Shown: positions 8,960 through 17,088 of the stretch, one piece after another
How the letters are laid out: every line of letters starts with the position of its first letter
Position numbering within the stretch: position 1 is the stretch's first letter
The notes under the pieces: model-generated
Seen by the model: only the letters and a program-made list of their open reading frames with translations
The model's database searches: none
What the model was told of the DNA's origin: nothing
Translations under genes and position numbers: made by a program
Assembly: GCA_025363575.1 (NCBI GenBank)
Contig: JANYDM010000084.1
Coordinates: 14,442 to 78,441 of the forward strand
Reading direction: 5' to 3'
Origin: Betaproteobacteria bacterium
Lineage (GTDB): Bacteria; Pseudomonadota; Gammaproteobacteria; Burkholderiales; SG8-41
Length of the DNA stretch: 64,000 nt

Positions 8960-9928
8960 ATGAATAAACTCGCGCGCATGGCGACTGCGTTACTTCTGAC
9001 GTTCGGTCCCCCGGTCGTGCTGGCCCAGGCTTATCCGGTCAAACCCATCCGCATGCTGATCGGATTCGCGCCCGGCGGAGGCACCGATATTGTCGGCCGT
9101 ATCGTCGCGCAGAAACTCGGCGAAGCGCTCGGCCAACAGGTCATTGCCGACAACCGCGCGGGCGCGAGCGGCCAGCTCGCCGCGGAACTCGTGGCCAAAG
9201 CCGCGCCCGACGGCTATACGATCATGATGGCGCATATCGCGGCCATCTCCATCCTGCCCTCGCTCGTCAACAAGCTGCCATACGACGCGCTGAAGGATTT
9301 CGCGCCGGTGTCGCTGGCCGCCATCGGGCCCAATCTGCTGGTCGTGCATCCGTCGGTGCCGGTCAGGAGTGTGAGGGAGCTCGTCGCGCTGGCAAAATCA
9401 CACCCGGGCGCGCTGCAATATGCGTCAGCCGGCGCCGGAACCGTGCAACATCTCGCCGGCGAATTATTCAAGTTGCAGGCCAAGGTCGATATTCTGCATG
9501 TTCCCTACAAGGGCAGCGGGCAGTCGCTTATCGATCTCATTGCCGGCCACGTGCACATGGATTTCGACTCGGTGCCGCCCGTCATCAACCACGTGCGCCA
9601 GGGTAAGCTGCGCGCGCTGGCCGTCACGTCGGGGAAACGGTTTTCTCTGCTGCCGGACATGCCGACCATCGAAGAAGCCGGCATACCCGGTTTCGACATG
9701 AGCACATGGTGGGGCATAGTAACGCCGGCCGGAGTCGGTAAAGACATCGTCAACAAGCTCAGCAGCGAGATGGTGAAATCGCTCCGGCAACCGGAAGTTC
9801 GCGAGAAGATCGCGGGCGTGGGGGCCGAAACAGTGGGCAATACACCCGAGGAATTCGCGGCATACATACGCGCCGAGAGCGAGAAATACGCGCGCATCGT
9901 CAAGGCGGCGAATATCAAGCTCGACTGA
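8960..9928 (+). CDS. Bug/TctC family periplasmic solute-binding protein
   Basis: A 322-residue receptor with a signal peptide ending near VVLAQA and the mature start YPVKPIRMLIGFAPGGGTD. DNRAGASGQL, APDGYTIMM and HVPYKGSGQSLIDLIAGH are the expected Bug landmarks. It begins 61 bases after tctA and lies 23 bases upstream of a crotonase gene, so it may either supply the TctAB pair with a second ligand or serve the following catabolic gene. Ligand unknown. Confidence 0.92.
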   Translation: MNKLARMATALLLTFGPPVVLAQAYPVKPIRMLIGFAPGGGTDIVGRIVAQKLGEALGQQVIADNRAGASGQLAAELVAKAAPDGYTIMMAHIAAISILPSLVNKLPYDALKDFAPVSLAAIGPNLLVVHPSVPVRSVRELVALAKSHPGALQYASAGAGTVQHLAGELFKLQAKVDILHVPYKGSGQSLIDLIAGHVHMDFDSVPPVINHVRQGKLRALAVTSGKRFSLLPDMPTIEEAGIPGFDMSTWWGIVTPAGVGKDIVNKLSSEMVKSLRQPEVREKIAGVGAETVGNTPEEFAAYIRAESEKYARIVKAANIKLD

Positions 9929-9951
9929 TGCAGGCGTTCTGAGAATCCACC

Positions 9952-10728
9952 ATGCAACCGGTACTGGTCGCGCGCGAAGGTGATACAGCCACCGTCACGC
10001 TGAATAATCCCGCAAAACTCAACGCTCTCAACAAGCCAATGTGGGAAGCACTGGGCGCTGCCATGCGCCAACTGTCCACCGACGATGGGCTCCGTTGCGT
10101 CGTGCTGCGCGGCGCGGGCGACAAGGCATTCGCTGCCGGTGCGGATATTTCCGAATTCGCGAGCGAGCGTGCCGACGTGCGGCAGGCCAGGAGTTATGGC
10201 GAACTTATTCACGCGACCATGCAATCGATCGCGCTTTGCCGACACCCGGTTATCGCCAGGATCAAAGGCGCCTGCGTCGGCGGCGGGCTCGAGATTGCCG
10301 CGATGTGCGATATACGCATTTGCGGCGAGTCGAGCCGGTTCGGCGTACCGATCAAAAACCTCGGTCTGACCATGGGCTACGGCGAATTGCAAGGCGTGCT
10401 TGCGCTGGTCGGGCGTGCGGTCGCGCTGGAAATTCTGCTTGAAGGCCGCGTGTTCGACGCCGCGGAAGCGCTGCAAAAGCGTCTGGTCAATCGCGTGGTG
10501 GTGGACGCGGAGCTGGACACTGAAACGCGCGCGCTCGCGGCACGCATTGCTGCCGGCGCGCCGCTGGTGGCGCGCTGGCACAAGCAATACATCGAGCGGC
10601 TGTCGGTAGTAGCGCAAATCCCGGCGCAGGAATGGGACGCAGGCTACGCGTGTTTTAATACCGCTGACTACCGCGAGGGCGTGGCCGCTTTTCTGGCCAA
10701 ACGCAAGCCGCGATTCGAAGGACGCTGA
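9952..10728 (+). CDS. Crotonase-fold (enoyl-CoA hydratase/isomerase family) protein lacking one catalytic Glu
   Basis: A 258-residue crotonase. The oxyanion-hole motif AAGADISEF and the GGGLEIAAMCDIRICGE stretch are present, and the latter carries the first catalytic Glu. At the position of the second Glu of true hydratases (FGQPE) the sequence reads FGVPIK, so Ile replaces it. That argues against a standard trans-2-enoyl-CoA hydratase and for another crotonase reaction (isomerase, hydrolase or lyase) on an acyl-CoA. The stop overlaps the next start by one base (TGATG), indicating translational coupling to the hydrolase gene. Confidence 0.85.
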   Translation: MQPVLVAREGDTATVTLNNPAKLNALNKPMWEALGAAMRQLSTDDGLRCVVLRGAGDKAFAAGADISEFASERADVRQARSYGELIHATMQSIALCRHPVIARIKGACVGGGLEIAAMCDIRICGESSRFGVPIKNLGLTMGYGELQGVLALVGRAVALEILLEGRVFDAAEALQKRLVNRVVVDAELDTETRALAARIAAGAPLVARWHKQYIERLSVVAQIPAQEWDAGYACFNTADYREGVAAFLAKRKPRFEGR

Positions 10729-11495
10729 TGCATCGGCTCGTGCTGTTTTTCATTGTGCTCTTCGCCGCATGCCTGCCGGCAGCGGCGCAGACGGGCGATG
10801 ACAAGATCGCGCCGGATTACTCGCGCGAAAAACGCTGGGCTGATGAAATTACGCCCGGTCTCGTGGTGGGTGATGCGGTTTACCTGCAGCAGAAATCCGG
10901 CCACAAGTTCCTCGCCCTATATGCGGTAGCGCAGCCAGTGCGCGCCGCAGTAATCGTGGTGCATGGTCTCGGCGTCAACCCGGACTGGGCATTGATAGGC
11001 GCCTTACGCAGCGGCCTTGCTGACAATGGCTATGCGACGCTATCGGTGCAAATGCCGGTATTGGCGGCCGATGGTCTTGGCGATGCTTATCCGGCGCTGT
11101 TTCCCGACGCGGCGGAGCGCATTGCCGCGGCCGTTGCGTTTTTAAAGAGCAAAGGCCACCGCAATATCGCGCTCGCCGCGCATAGCATGGGCGCCCGCAT
11201 GAGCAACTACTATCTTGCCGCGACGCCGGACAACGCGATAGCGGCATGGATCGCGATCGGCATCAGCAACGGCGACATCGCGAGTGCCGGCAAACTGCAC
11301 ATGCCGGTGCTCGACATTTACGGTGAGCGCGATTTTCCGCTGGTCCGGCAACGCGCGGACGCGCGAGCAGTGTCTTTGAAAAAGCTTAAGGGGTCGGCGC
11401 AAATCGAAGTCGCGGGCGCCGACCATTTTTTCGCTGGCAGCGAGGGAGAGCTGGTGAAGCAAGTGAAGCGGTTTCTGGACCGCACCGTCCGCTAG
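10728..11495 (+). CDS. Exported alpha/beta hydrolase, DUF3530-like
   Basis: A 255-residue protein with a Sec signal peptide (cleavage near PAAAQ), so probably periplasmic. The alpha/beta-hydrolase landmarks are VVHGLGVNPDW (oxyanion loop), AHSMGARMS (nucleophile elbow, here Ser), DIYGERDFP (acid) and GADHFF (catalytic His). The layout resembles DUF3530 proteins. The natural substrate, probably an ester or amide, is not known. It overlaps the preceding crotonase gene by one base and is followed within six bases by the response-regulator gene. Confidence 0.78.
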   Translation: MHRLVLFFIVLFAACLPAAAQTGDDKIAPDYSREKRWADEITPGLVVGDAVYLQQKSGHKFLALYAVAQPVRAAVIVVHGLGVNPDWALIGALRSGLADNGYATLSVQMPVLAADGLGDAYPALFPDAAERIAAAVAFLKSKGHRNIALAAHSMGARMSNYYLAATPDNAIAAWIAIGISNGDIASAGKLHMPVLDIYGERDFPLVRQRADARAVSLKKLKGSAQIEVAGADHFFAGSEGELVKQVKRFLDRTVR

Positions 11496-11501
11496 ACGAT
11501 C

Positions 11502-12131
11502 ATGAGCGCCCATGACGAGGCTACGGTATTCATCGTCGACGATGATGCTGCGTTTTGCGATGTGCTCGGGCGCAAGCTCGCCGCCGTCGGCCATCGCGTT
11601 GCAGTTTATGCAGATGCCAAAGGCTTTCTTGCCGACTATGACGGGCGGCATGCCGGCTGCCTGGTGCTCGAGCTGAGCTTACCGGGCATGGATGGTTTCG
11701 AGCTGCAGGACGAACTCCGTCGGCGCGCCCTGGCAGTCCCGGTGATTTTCCTGACCGGCCACGGCAACGTGGCGCTTGCCGTTAGCGCTATCAAGCGCGG
11801 CGCCTTGGATTTTTTCGAAAAACCGGCGGACTCTGCGCAACTCGGCGCGGCGATCGACAAGGCGCTCAAGCTCGACGCCGGACGGCGCCGCGAACACGCA
11901 CGCAGGAAAACCCTTGCGGCGCGGCTCGACAAGCTGACGTCGCGCGAACGCGAGATCATGCGCTTCGTCGTCGCGGGCAAAATGAACAAGACCATGGCGG
12001 ACGAAATGTGCATCAGCATCAAGACCGTCGAAGCGCATCGCGCCAAGGTCATGCAGAAGATGGGCGTCGATTCTGTCGCCGAGCTCGTCCAGCTCGCTCT
12101 CGAGCACGGCCAGACGCGCGGACTGCATTAG
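11502..12131 (+). CDS. FixJ/LuxR-type response regulator with Glu at the phospho-acceptor position
   Basis: A 209-residue two-domain regulator. The receiver (residues about 8-125) keeps the acidic pocket (VDDD, residues 12-15), the Thr of FLTGHGN and the Lys of FFEKP. The C-terminal part (about 140-205) is a LuxR-type helix-turn-helix (LTSREREIMRFVVAGKMNK...ISIKTVEAHRAKVMQKMG). In FixJ the acceptor Asp lies in the LVTDLRMP stretch; here the segment reads LVLELSLPGMDG, so residue 57 is Glu (GAG, 11670-11672). Such a change can mimic phosphorylation in other regulators, so constitutive activity is plausible but not shown. No histidine kinase lies nearby. It may act on the palindromes upstream of the next gene; this is inference. 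Confidence 0.9.
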   Translation: MSAHDEATVFIVDDDAAFCDVLGRKLAAVGHRVAVYADAKGFLADYDGRHAGCLVLELSLPGMDGFELQDELRRRALAVPVIFLTGHGNVALAVSAIKRGALDFFEKPADSAQLGAAIDKALKLDAGRRREHARRKTLAARLDKLTSREREIMRFVVAGKMNKTMADEMCISIKTVEAHRAKVMQKMGVDSVAELVQLALEHGQTRGLH

Positions 12132-12271
12132 TGATTTGAGTAGGGTTTGCGGCCCGCGCGCGATGATATCGAGGCGCACGCCACTATGCAGACGACATGG
12201 CGGCCCGAAATGGGCGCTTTCTTACCGATTTCTTACTAAAACGGCCCGCTAGCCCCGTATCGATGGAGACT

Positions 12272-12287
12272 TTAGGGTTATCCCTAA
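12272..12287. promoter_or_regulatory. Perfect palindrome TTAGGG-N4-CCCTAA, candidate operator
   Basis: Six-base arms TTAGGG (12272-12277) and CCCTAA (12282-12287) around TTAT. It lies 145 bases before the symporter start and 141 bases after the response-regulator stop. Size and symmetry suit a dimeric helix-turn-helix regulator. Confidence 0.4.
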
Positions 12288-12336
12288 TAGCTGAAATTAC
12301 CATGCGACGGCTATCGTCAGTCGCGCGTAGGGGTCA

Positions 12337-12358
12337 TGACGTGACATTTGTCACGTCA
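12337..12358. promoter_or_regulatory. Perfect 10-base palindrome, candidate operator
   Basis: Arms TGACGTGACA (12337-12346) and TGTCACGTCA (12349-12358) flank a TT spacer. A perfect ten-base dyad of this kind, 74 bases before the symporter start, is unlikely by chance and fits a dimeric regulator site. It is not followed by a T-run, so it is not a terminator. Confidence 0.5.
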
Positions 12359-12431
12359 GCTATCCACAAAAATTACTGCCCCGCGTTTTCAGCGACGTCA
12401 CTTCGCTGTTGAACACCAAAGGAGAAAATCA

Positions 12432-14042
12432 ATGAGCGCATCTGCTGCAACCGCCAGCGATCTGAAGCCGGAAGAAAAGCGGGTCATATTCGCTTCTTCG
12501 CTCGGCACCGTTTTTGAATGGTACGATTTCTACCTGTACGCGACACTCGCGCCGTTCTTTGCTGCGCTGTTCTTCCCCAAAGGCAATGACACAGCCGCGC
12601 TGCTGTCCGCTTTCGCGACCTACGCGGCGGGCTTCCTCGTGCGGCCGTTCGGCGCGCTGGTGTTCGGCCGTATCGGCGACCTCGTCGGCCGCAAGTACAC
12701 TTTTCTGATCACGATTGTTTGCATGGGTGCCGCTACTTTTGCGGTTGGTCTCTTGCCAACTTATGAATCCATCGGCTGGCTTGCGCCTATCCTGCTCGTA
12801 ACGCTGCGCCTCGTGCAAGGCCTGGCGCTCGGCGGCGAATATGGCGGCGCCGCGACTTATGTGGCGGAACATGCGGCCGAAGACCGGCGCGGGTTCGATA
12901 CCAGCTGGATCCAGACCACTGCGACGCTCGGCTTTTTCCTCGCACTGATGGTCATACTCGGCTGCCGTGTCGGCATGGACGCGAAAGATTTCGCGCAATG
13001 GGGCTGGCGCGTACCGTTCCTGGTTTCGCTGGTCCTGCTGGTGTTCTCGGTCTACATCCGGTTAAAGCTGAATGAATCGCCGGTGTTCCTCAAAATCAAG
13101 AGCGAGGGCAAGACTTCAAAAGCGCCGCTGACGGAAAGCTTCGCCAACTGGAGCAACGGCAAGATCGTGCTGCTCGCGCTCTTAGGCGCAACCGCCGGCC
13201 AGGGCGTGGTGTGGTACACGGGGCAGTTCTACGCGCTGTTCTTCCTCATCATCACGCTCAAGCTCGATTTTCAGAGCGCCTACATCCTGATTGCGATTTC
13301 GCTGGTGATCGGCACACCGATGTTCATTTTCTTCGGCTGGCTGTCGGACAAGATCGGCCGCAAGAACATCATCATGGCGGGCTGCCTGCTGGCGATCCTC
13401 ACCTATTTCCCGCTGTTCAAGGCGCTGACCCATTACGTCAATCCACAGCTCGAAGCGGCTACCGCCAAGACGCCGATCACCGTTGCGGCGACGGAATGCC
13501 AGTTCCACATATTCGTCGGTCCGTGGTCGAAGTTCAGCGATTGCGATAAAGCAAAGGACTTCCTGACGAAGCAGGGGATTTCGTTTACCTCGACCGATTT
13601 GCCTGCAGGCGGCCCCGACAAAATCGTCACCAAGATCGGCGATGTCGAACTGAAAGGCTTTGATGCCAAAGCCTACGGCGACGCGCTGAAAGCTGCCGGT
13701 TTCCCTCCATCGGCGGACAAGGCGCAAGTCAACTGGTTCATGACGGAACTGATACTTGTCATCATGGTGATTTACGTGACGATGGTGTACGGTCCGATCG
13801 CGGCGTTCCTGGTCGAGCTGTTTCCGGCGCACATCCGCTACACGTCCATGTCGCTGCCTTACCATATCGGCAACGGCTGGTTCGGCGGCATGCTACCGCT
13901 GCTCGCAACAGCCATGGTCGCGGCCTCCGGAGACATTTATTACGGACTCTGGTACCCGATCGTCGTGGCGGCAATGACGCTGGTCGTAGGCACTTTGTTC
14001 CTCAAGGAGACGAAGGATCACAAGGTGCGCGTCGACCTTTAA
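12432..14042 (+). CDS. MFS transporter, metabolite:H+ symporter (MHS) family
   Basis: A 536-residue inner-membrane carrier. The start MSASAATASDLKPEEKRVIFASSLGTVFEWYDFYLY and the GRIGDLVGRKYTF loop between helices 2 and 3 are MHS-family marks (relatives of ShiA, KgtP and ProP). GGEYGGAATYVAEH in helix 5 is also typical. There is a polar insertion of about 95 residues (roughly residues 335-430) in the second half, placed before the ELFPAHIRYTSMSLPYHIGNGWFGG signature; a subset of MHS carriers of about 550 residues carries such an insert. The ATG at 12432 is preceded by AAAGGAG. The gene is monocistronic, bounded by palindromes upstream and a terminator downstream. The substrate is probably an organic acid. 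Confidence 0.92.
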   Translation: MSASAATASDLKPEEKRVIFASSLGTVFEWYDFYLYATLAPFFAALFFPKGNDTAALLSAFATYAAGFLVRPFGALVFGRIGDLVGRKYTFLITIVCMGAATFAVGLLPTYESIGWLAPILLVTLRLVQGLALGGEYGGAATYVAEHAAEDRRGFDTSWIQTTATLGFFLALMVILGCRVGMDAKDFAQWGWRVPFLVSLVLLVFSVYIRLKLNESPVFLKIKSEGKTSKAPLTESFANWSNGKIVLLALLGATAGQGVVWYTGQFYALFFLIITLKLDFQSAYILIAISLVIGTPMFIFFGWLSDKIGRKNIIMAGCLLAILTYFPLFKALTHYVNPQLEAATAKTPITVAATECQFHIFVGPWSKFSDCDKAKDFLTKQGISFTSTDLPAGGPDKIVTKIGDVELKGFDAKAYGDALKAAGFPPSADKAQVNWFMTELILVIMVIYVTMVYGPIAAFLVELFPAHIRYTSMSLPYHIGNGWFGGMLPLLATAMVAASGDIYYGLWYPIVVAAMTLVVGTLFLKETKDHKVRVDL

Positions 14043-14062
14043 GCCGCATTCGCAGCATCCTG

Positions 14063-14096
14063 CCGCCGTCCGGCATCGCCGGACGGCGGTTTTTTT
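14063..14096 (+). terminator. Rho-independent terminator after the MHS symporter gene
   Basis: A perfect 12-base stem, CCGCCGTCCGGC (14063-14074) with GCCGGACGGCGG (14078-14089), loop ATC, followed by seven T residues (14090-14096). It starts 21 bases after the stop codon. Confidence 0.93.
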
Positions 14097-14303
14097 GAAT
14101 TTCGCACATGGCAATGTCATTCGTGCTCCCTGAAGGAGCTCCGGTAAATTATTGATTTTTCGATATTCCGCCCTGCTCTTTGCTACCCATTTCGTAAAGC
14201 ACTGCGTCACGGACTGGCGGCCGATTTTCACGATATATACCTATTGCAACGCAGCGACAAAATGCTGGCGGGAAGCGCTGTACTTGATGGTAATATTCCG
14301 GTC

Positions 14304-14333
14304 ACATTTGCCGCAGAAGGGGACGGCAAATGT
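14304..14333. promoter_or_regulatory. Perfect inverted repeat ACATTTGCCG-N10-CGGCAAATGT upstream of the GGDEF gene
   Basis: Ten-base arms at 14304-14313 and 14324-14333, with ten bases between them, 48 bases before the cyclase start. There is no T-run after it, so it is more likely an operator or a leader hairpin than a terminator. Confidence 0.4.
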
Positions 14334-14381
14334 CACACCGCCTCCATCGACGCGGCGTAATCGCATGGCCCCTGTTCGCTA

Positions 14382-16133
14382 ATGGAAGCATCGACCACCA
14401 GAATCGCCGGCGGCTTTATCGCAGCGTTCGCCCTGCTCGCGCTCAACGCGGCCGTATCCTATACAACTCTGGGCAGCCTGGTAGCCGCGAACCAGCTCGT
14501 CGGCAGCACCGAGCAGAGCCTGCGTCTGCTGGGCGAGCTGCGCACCGGCTTACTCGACGCGGAAACCGGACAGCGCGGCTATATCATCACCGGTGACGAG
14601 CGTTTTCTAGAGCCTTACATTGCCGCGCGCCCGGTAGTGGCCGGCAAACTGCGGGATCTGACGCGGCTGACGATCGAGGACAGCGAGCGCAGCGCACGCC
14701 TGACATCGCTCGAACCGCTCATTGCGCGGCGGCTGGATCAGCTCAGCGAAGGCATCGCCGCGCGGCGTGAACAAGGCGCGCCGGCAGCTGCGGCACTCGT
14801 ACAGGGCAACCAGAACAAAGTCACGATGGACCGCATCCGCCATATCGTCAACGAGCTTCAGGCGCGCGAGGAAATCATGCTGGCCGCTCGCAGCACCGAA
14901 GCCGACTTCAACGCCTACATCACGACCGTCACCTTCGCCGTGGCGACTTTCCTTAACGTATGTCTGCTGGGCGGCATCGGTTTCCTCGTCATCCGCGGTG
15001 CCGTGCTGCGACGCCGGGCTGCAGGAGCGGAACACGACTTCAACGCCAAGCTCGCCGCGAGTCTTGCCGAATCGCGGGCACGCAACCAGGAAATCACTTT
15101 TCTATCGCAGATGAGCAGCTTTTTACAGACCTGCGCGAATTCCGACGAAGCGTGCACGGCTATCGCGCGCTTCGGACCGCAATTGTTTCCCAATGATGCC
15201 GGCACGATCTTCATGTTTCATGCGTCGCGCAACTATCTGGAGCTGGCCGCTGCGTGGGGCGGCGCGAACACCCGCGAAGACATGTTCCAGCCTGCCGACT
15301 GCTGGGCGTTGCGGCGCGGCAGGCTCCATGCCGTCGGCGCACAAGACCATGAGATCGTATGTGCGCATGTTGCACGCCATGGCACTCCCGAGAAATCCTA
15401 CATTTGCGCGCCACTGATGGCGCAAGGCGAGACGCTGGGCTTGTTATACCTAACGAGCCGTCATAAGGACGCCGGCGGAGCGGGCGGTTTGAGCCAGGCA
15501 AAAGAGCAGCTTGCAACTGCCGTTGCCGAACAGATCGCGCTGGCGCTTTCCAATTTGAAATTGCGCGAAACGCTTCGCCAGCAATCCGTGCGCGACCCGT
15601 TAACCGGGCTGTACAACCGGCGTTTCCTTGAAGAAACCATCGACCGCGAGCTCGCGCGCCTCGAGCGCAAGAACCTGCCGCTGTCGCTGATTATGATCGA
15701 CGTCGATCATTTCAAGACATTCAACGACACTTTCGGCCATGAAGCAGGTGACGCCGTACTGCGCGATCTGGGCGGCATCCTGCAGCGCCACGTGCGGGGG
15801 GGCGACATCGCGTGCCGTTACGGCGGCGAGGAATTTACGATCGTGCTGCCCGAGGCGAACCTGGAGATTGGCCGCCAGCGCGCGGAAATGCTGCGCGAAG
15901 CCGTGCGCGAGCTGCGCCTCGTGCACGACGGCAAATCGCTCGGCGCAATCACGATGTCGATGGGCGTCGCGTGTTTCCCCGACCACGGCCGCCGGCGCGA
16001 CCAACTGCTGCAAGCGGCCGACGCGGCGCTGTACGAGGCGAAAGACGGCGGCCGCAATCGCGTCGTCGTCAGCAACGTCAAGACGCTGAAGGTGGTCGAG
16101 ACCCCGCCGCAGCGCGACCAAGCCGGTCGTTGA
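14382..16133 (+). CDS. CHASE3-GAF-GGDEF diguanylate cyclase
   Basis: A 583-residue membrane signalling protein. A first hydrophobic helix (about residues 8-30) is followed by a periplasmic CHASE3 sensor (about 32-180) with the typical GLLDAETGQRGYIITGDERFLEPY segment, then a second membrane helix (about 185-208), a GAF domain (about 245-395) and a GGDEF domain (about 405-570). The active-site signature is RYGGEEF near residue 480, with an inhibitory I-site RGGD five residues before it. The enzyme should therefore make cyclic di-GMP from GTP and be product-inhibited. The signal is unknown. The 3' end overlaps the convergent sua5 gene by 56 bases. Confidence 0.93.
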   Translation: MEASTTRIAGGFIAAFALLALNAAVSYTTLGSLVAANQLVGSTEQSLRLLGELRTGLLDAETGQRGYIITGDERFLEPYIAARPVVAGKLRDLTRLTIEDSERSARLTSLEPLIARRLDQLSEGIAARREQGAPAAAALVQGNQNKVTMDRIRHIVNELQAREEIMLAARSTEADFNAYITTVTFAVATFLNVCLLGGIGFLVIRGAVLRRRAAGAEHDFNAKLAASLAESRARNQEITFLSQMSSFLQTCANSDEACTAIARFGPQLFPNDAGTIFMFHASRNYLELAAAWGGANTREDMFQPADCWALRRGRLHAVGAQDHEIVCAHVARHGTPEKSYICAPLMAQGETLGLLYLTSRHKDAGGAGGLSQAKEQLATAVAEQIALALSNLKLRETLRQQSVRDPLTGLYNRRFLEETIDRELARLERKNLPLSLIMIDVDHFKTFNDTFGHEAGDAVLRDLGGILQRHVRGGDIACRYGGEEFTIVLPEANLEIGRQRAEMLREAVRELRLVHDGKSLGAITMSMGVACFPDHGRRRDQLLQAADAALYEAKDGGRNRVVVSNVKTLKVVETPPQRDQAGR

Positions 16134-17055
16134 CCGCCGCCCAATCCGGGCTCTGCGGCAATTGCTCGACGAGTAGCGCGTCGCACGCCAGCGCATCCAG
16201 CGCGCGCAAATTCGCGTACAGGTCGTGCGCGTAAGCAGCGGCGTCGCGAGGCGCCGCGATCCATGCGATGCCCTCGAGTAACGGCTGCGAAGCGCTGCGC
16301 GCGAGCACCGCAACCCGCTTTTCCCGGCGCGCCATTGTCGCCGCGAACTCGAGCAGCAGGTCGCCCTCCATGATCAGCAGCGGCGTCGCCGGCGCATAGT
16401 GCGCGGCGAGCGTGCCCGACGCGCGCGGGGAGTGCGCGGAAGGTGCCGCGAGTGCGACCCCGGCGGCCTCCTCGATCTCGGCGGCAGTGATGTGCCCGGG
16501 CCGCAGCAACACCGGTGCCGCGCCGCTCGCATCGACGATGGTCGATTCGATACCGACTTCGCATTCGCCGCCGTCGAAAATGAAATCGACCGCATCGCCG
16601 AATTCGCGCCGCACGTGATCGGCCGTAGTCGCGCTCACGCGCCCGAAGCGGTTTGCGGACGGCGCCGCGATGCCGCCGCCGAACTTTTCGAGCAGCTGGC
16701 GCGCGGTCGGATGGGACGGAATACGGATGCCGACGGTGTCTTGTCCGCCGGTCACTTCATAGCTCACCGCCGGCGCGCGCTGCACGATCATAGTGAACGG
16801 TCCCGGCCAGAAACGGGCCGCCAGCTTGTGTGCAAGCGGCGTAAGCCCGCGCGTCCACGCCGCCAGCTGTTTTGCATCCGCCAGGTGCACGATCACGGGA
16901 TGGTGGGCGGGCCGGCCTTTCGCTGCGTAAAGCCTGCGGATCGCCGCCGGATTCGACGCGTCGGCGCCGAGGCCGTAGACCGTCTCGGTCGGAAAAGCGA
17001 CAAGACCGCCGCGCTTCAATACCGCGACGGCGTTGTTGATCGCTTCTTCACTCAT
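16078..17055 (-). CDS. sua5: L-threonylcarbamoyladenylate synthase (Sua5/TsaC, YrdC domain)
   Basis: A 325-residue protein with an N-terminal YrdC domain (about residues 5-190; AFPTETVYGLGADASN, KGRPAHHPVIVHL, GIRIPSHPTA, APSANRFGRVSATTADHV) and the C-terminal Sua5 domain (about 215-325). It makes threonylcarbamoyl-AMP from threonine, bicarbonate and ATP for the t6A modification of ANN-decoding tRNAs. I chose the ATG at 17055 (MSEEAINNAVAVLKRGG), which fits the family; a TTG at 17082 would add nine basic residues. Neither has a good Shine-Dalgarno. It follows purC with six bases between purC's stop and the TTG, so the three genes purE-purC-sua5 look like one operon. Its last 56 bases overlap the convergent cyclase gene. 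Confidence 0.92.
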   Translation of the reverse strand: MSEEAINNAVAVLKRGGLVAFPTETVYGLGADASNPAAIRRLYAAKGRPAHHPVIVHLADAKQLAAWTRGLTPLAHKLAARFWPGPFTMIVQRAPAVSYEVTGGQDTVGIRIPSHPTARQLLEKFGGGIAAPSANRFGRVSATTADHVRREFGDAVDFIFDGGECEVGIESTIVDASGAAPVLLRPGHITAAEIEEAAGVALAAPSAHSPRASGTLAAHYAPATPLLIMEGDLLLEFAATMARREKRVAVLARSASQPLLEGIAWIAAPRDAAAYAHDLYANLRALDALACDALLVEQLPQSPDWAAVNDRLGRAAAGSRPPSAS

Positions 17056-17088
17056 CGGGAAACGGCGCGCCTTGGCGCGCAACGGGTT

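Larger units (their letters stand above)
12132..12431 (+). other. 300-base non-coding regulatory region upstream of the MHS symporter
   Basis: No convincing gene lies here; short open frames in it have no family resemblance. It carries two perfect palindromes (12272-12287 and 12337-12358) and ends with a Shine-Dalgarno-like AAAGGAG just before the symporter start. Base composition is locally more AT-rich than the flanking genes, as expected of a regulated promoter region. Confidence 0.6.
14043..14381 (+). other. Non-coding region between the symporter and diguanylate cyclase genes
   Basis: It contains the symporter terminator (14063-14096) and an inverted repeat (14304-14333) ahead of the cyclase start. 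The middle part (about 14100-14300) is locally AT-rich, with no frame showing family resemblance, and probably holds the cyclase promoter. Confidence 0.6.

Noticed and set aside
12197..12412. A 71-codon frame between the response regulator and the symporter
   Set aside because: No Shine-Dalgarno and no family resemblance, and it runs across both palindromes; treated as non-coding.
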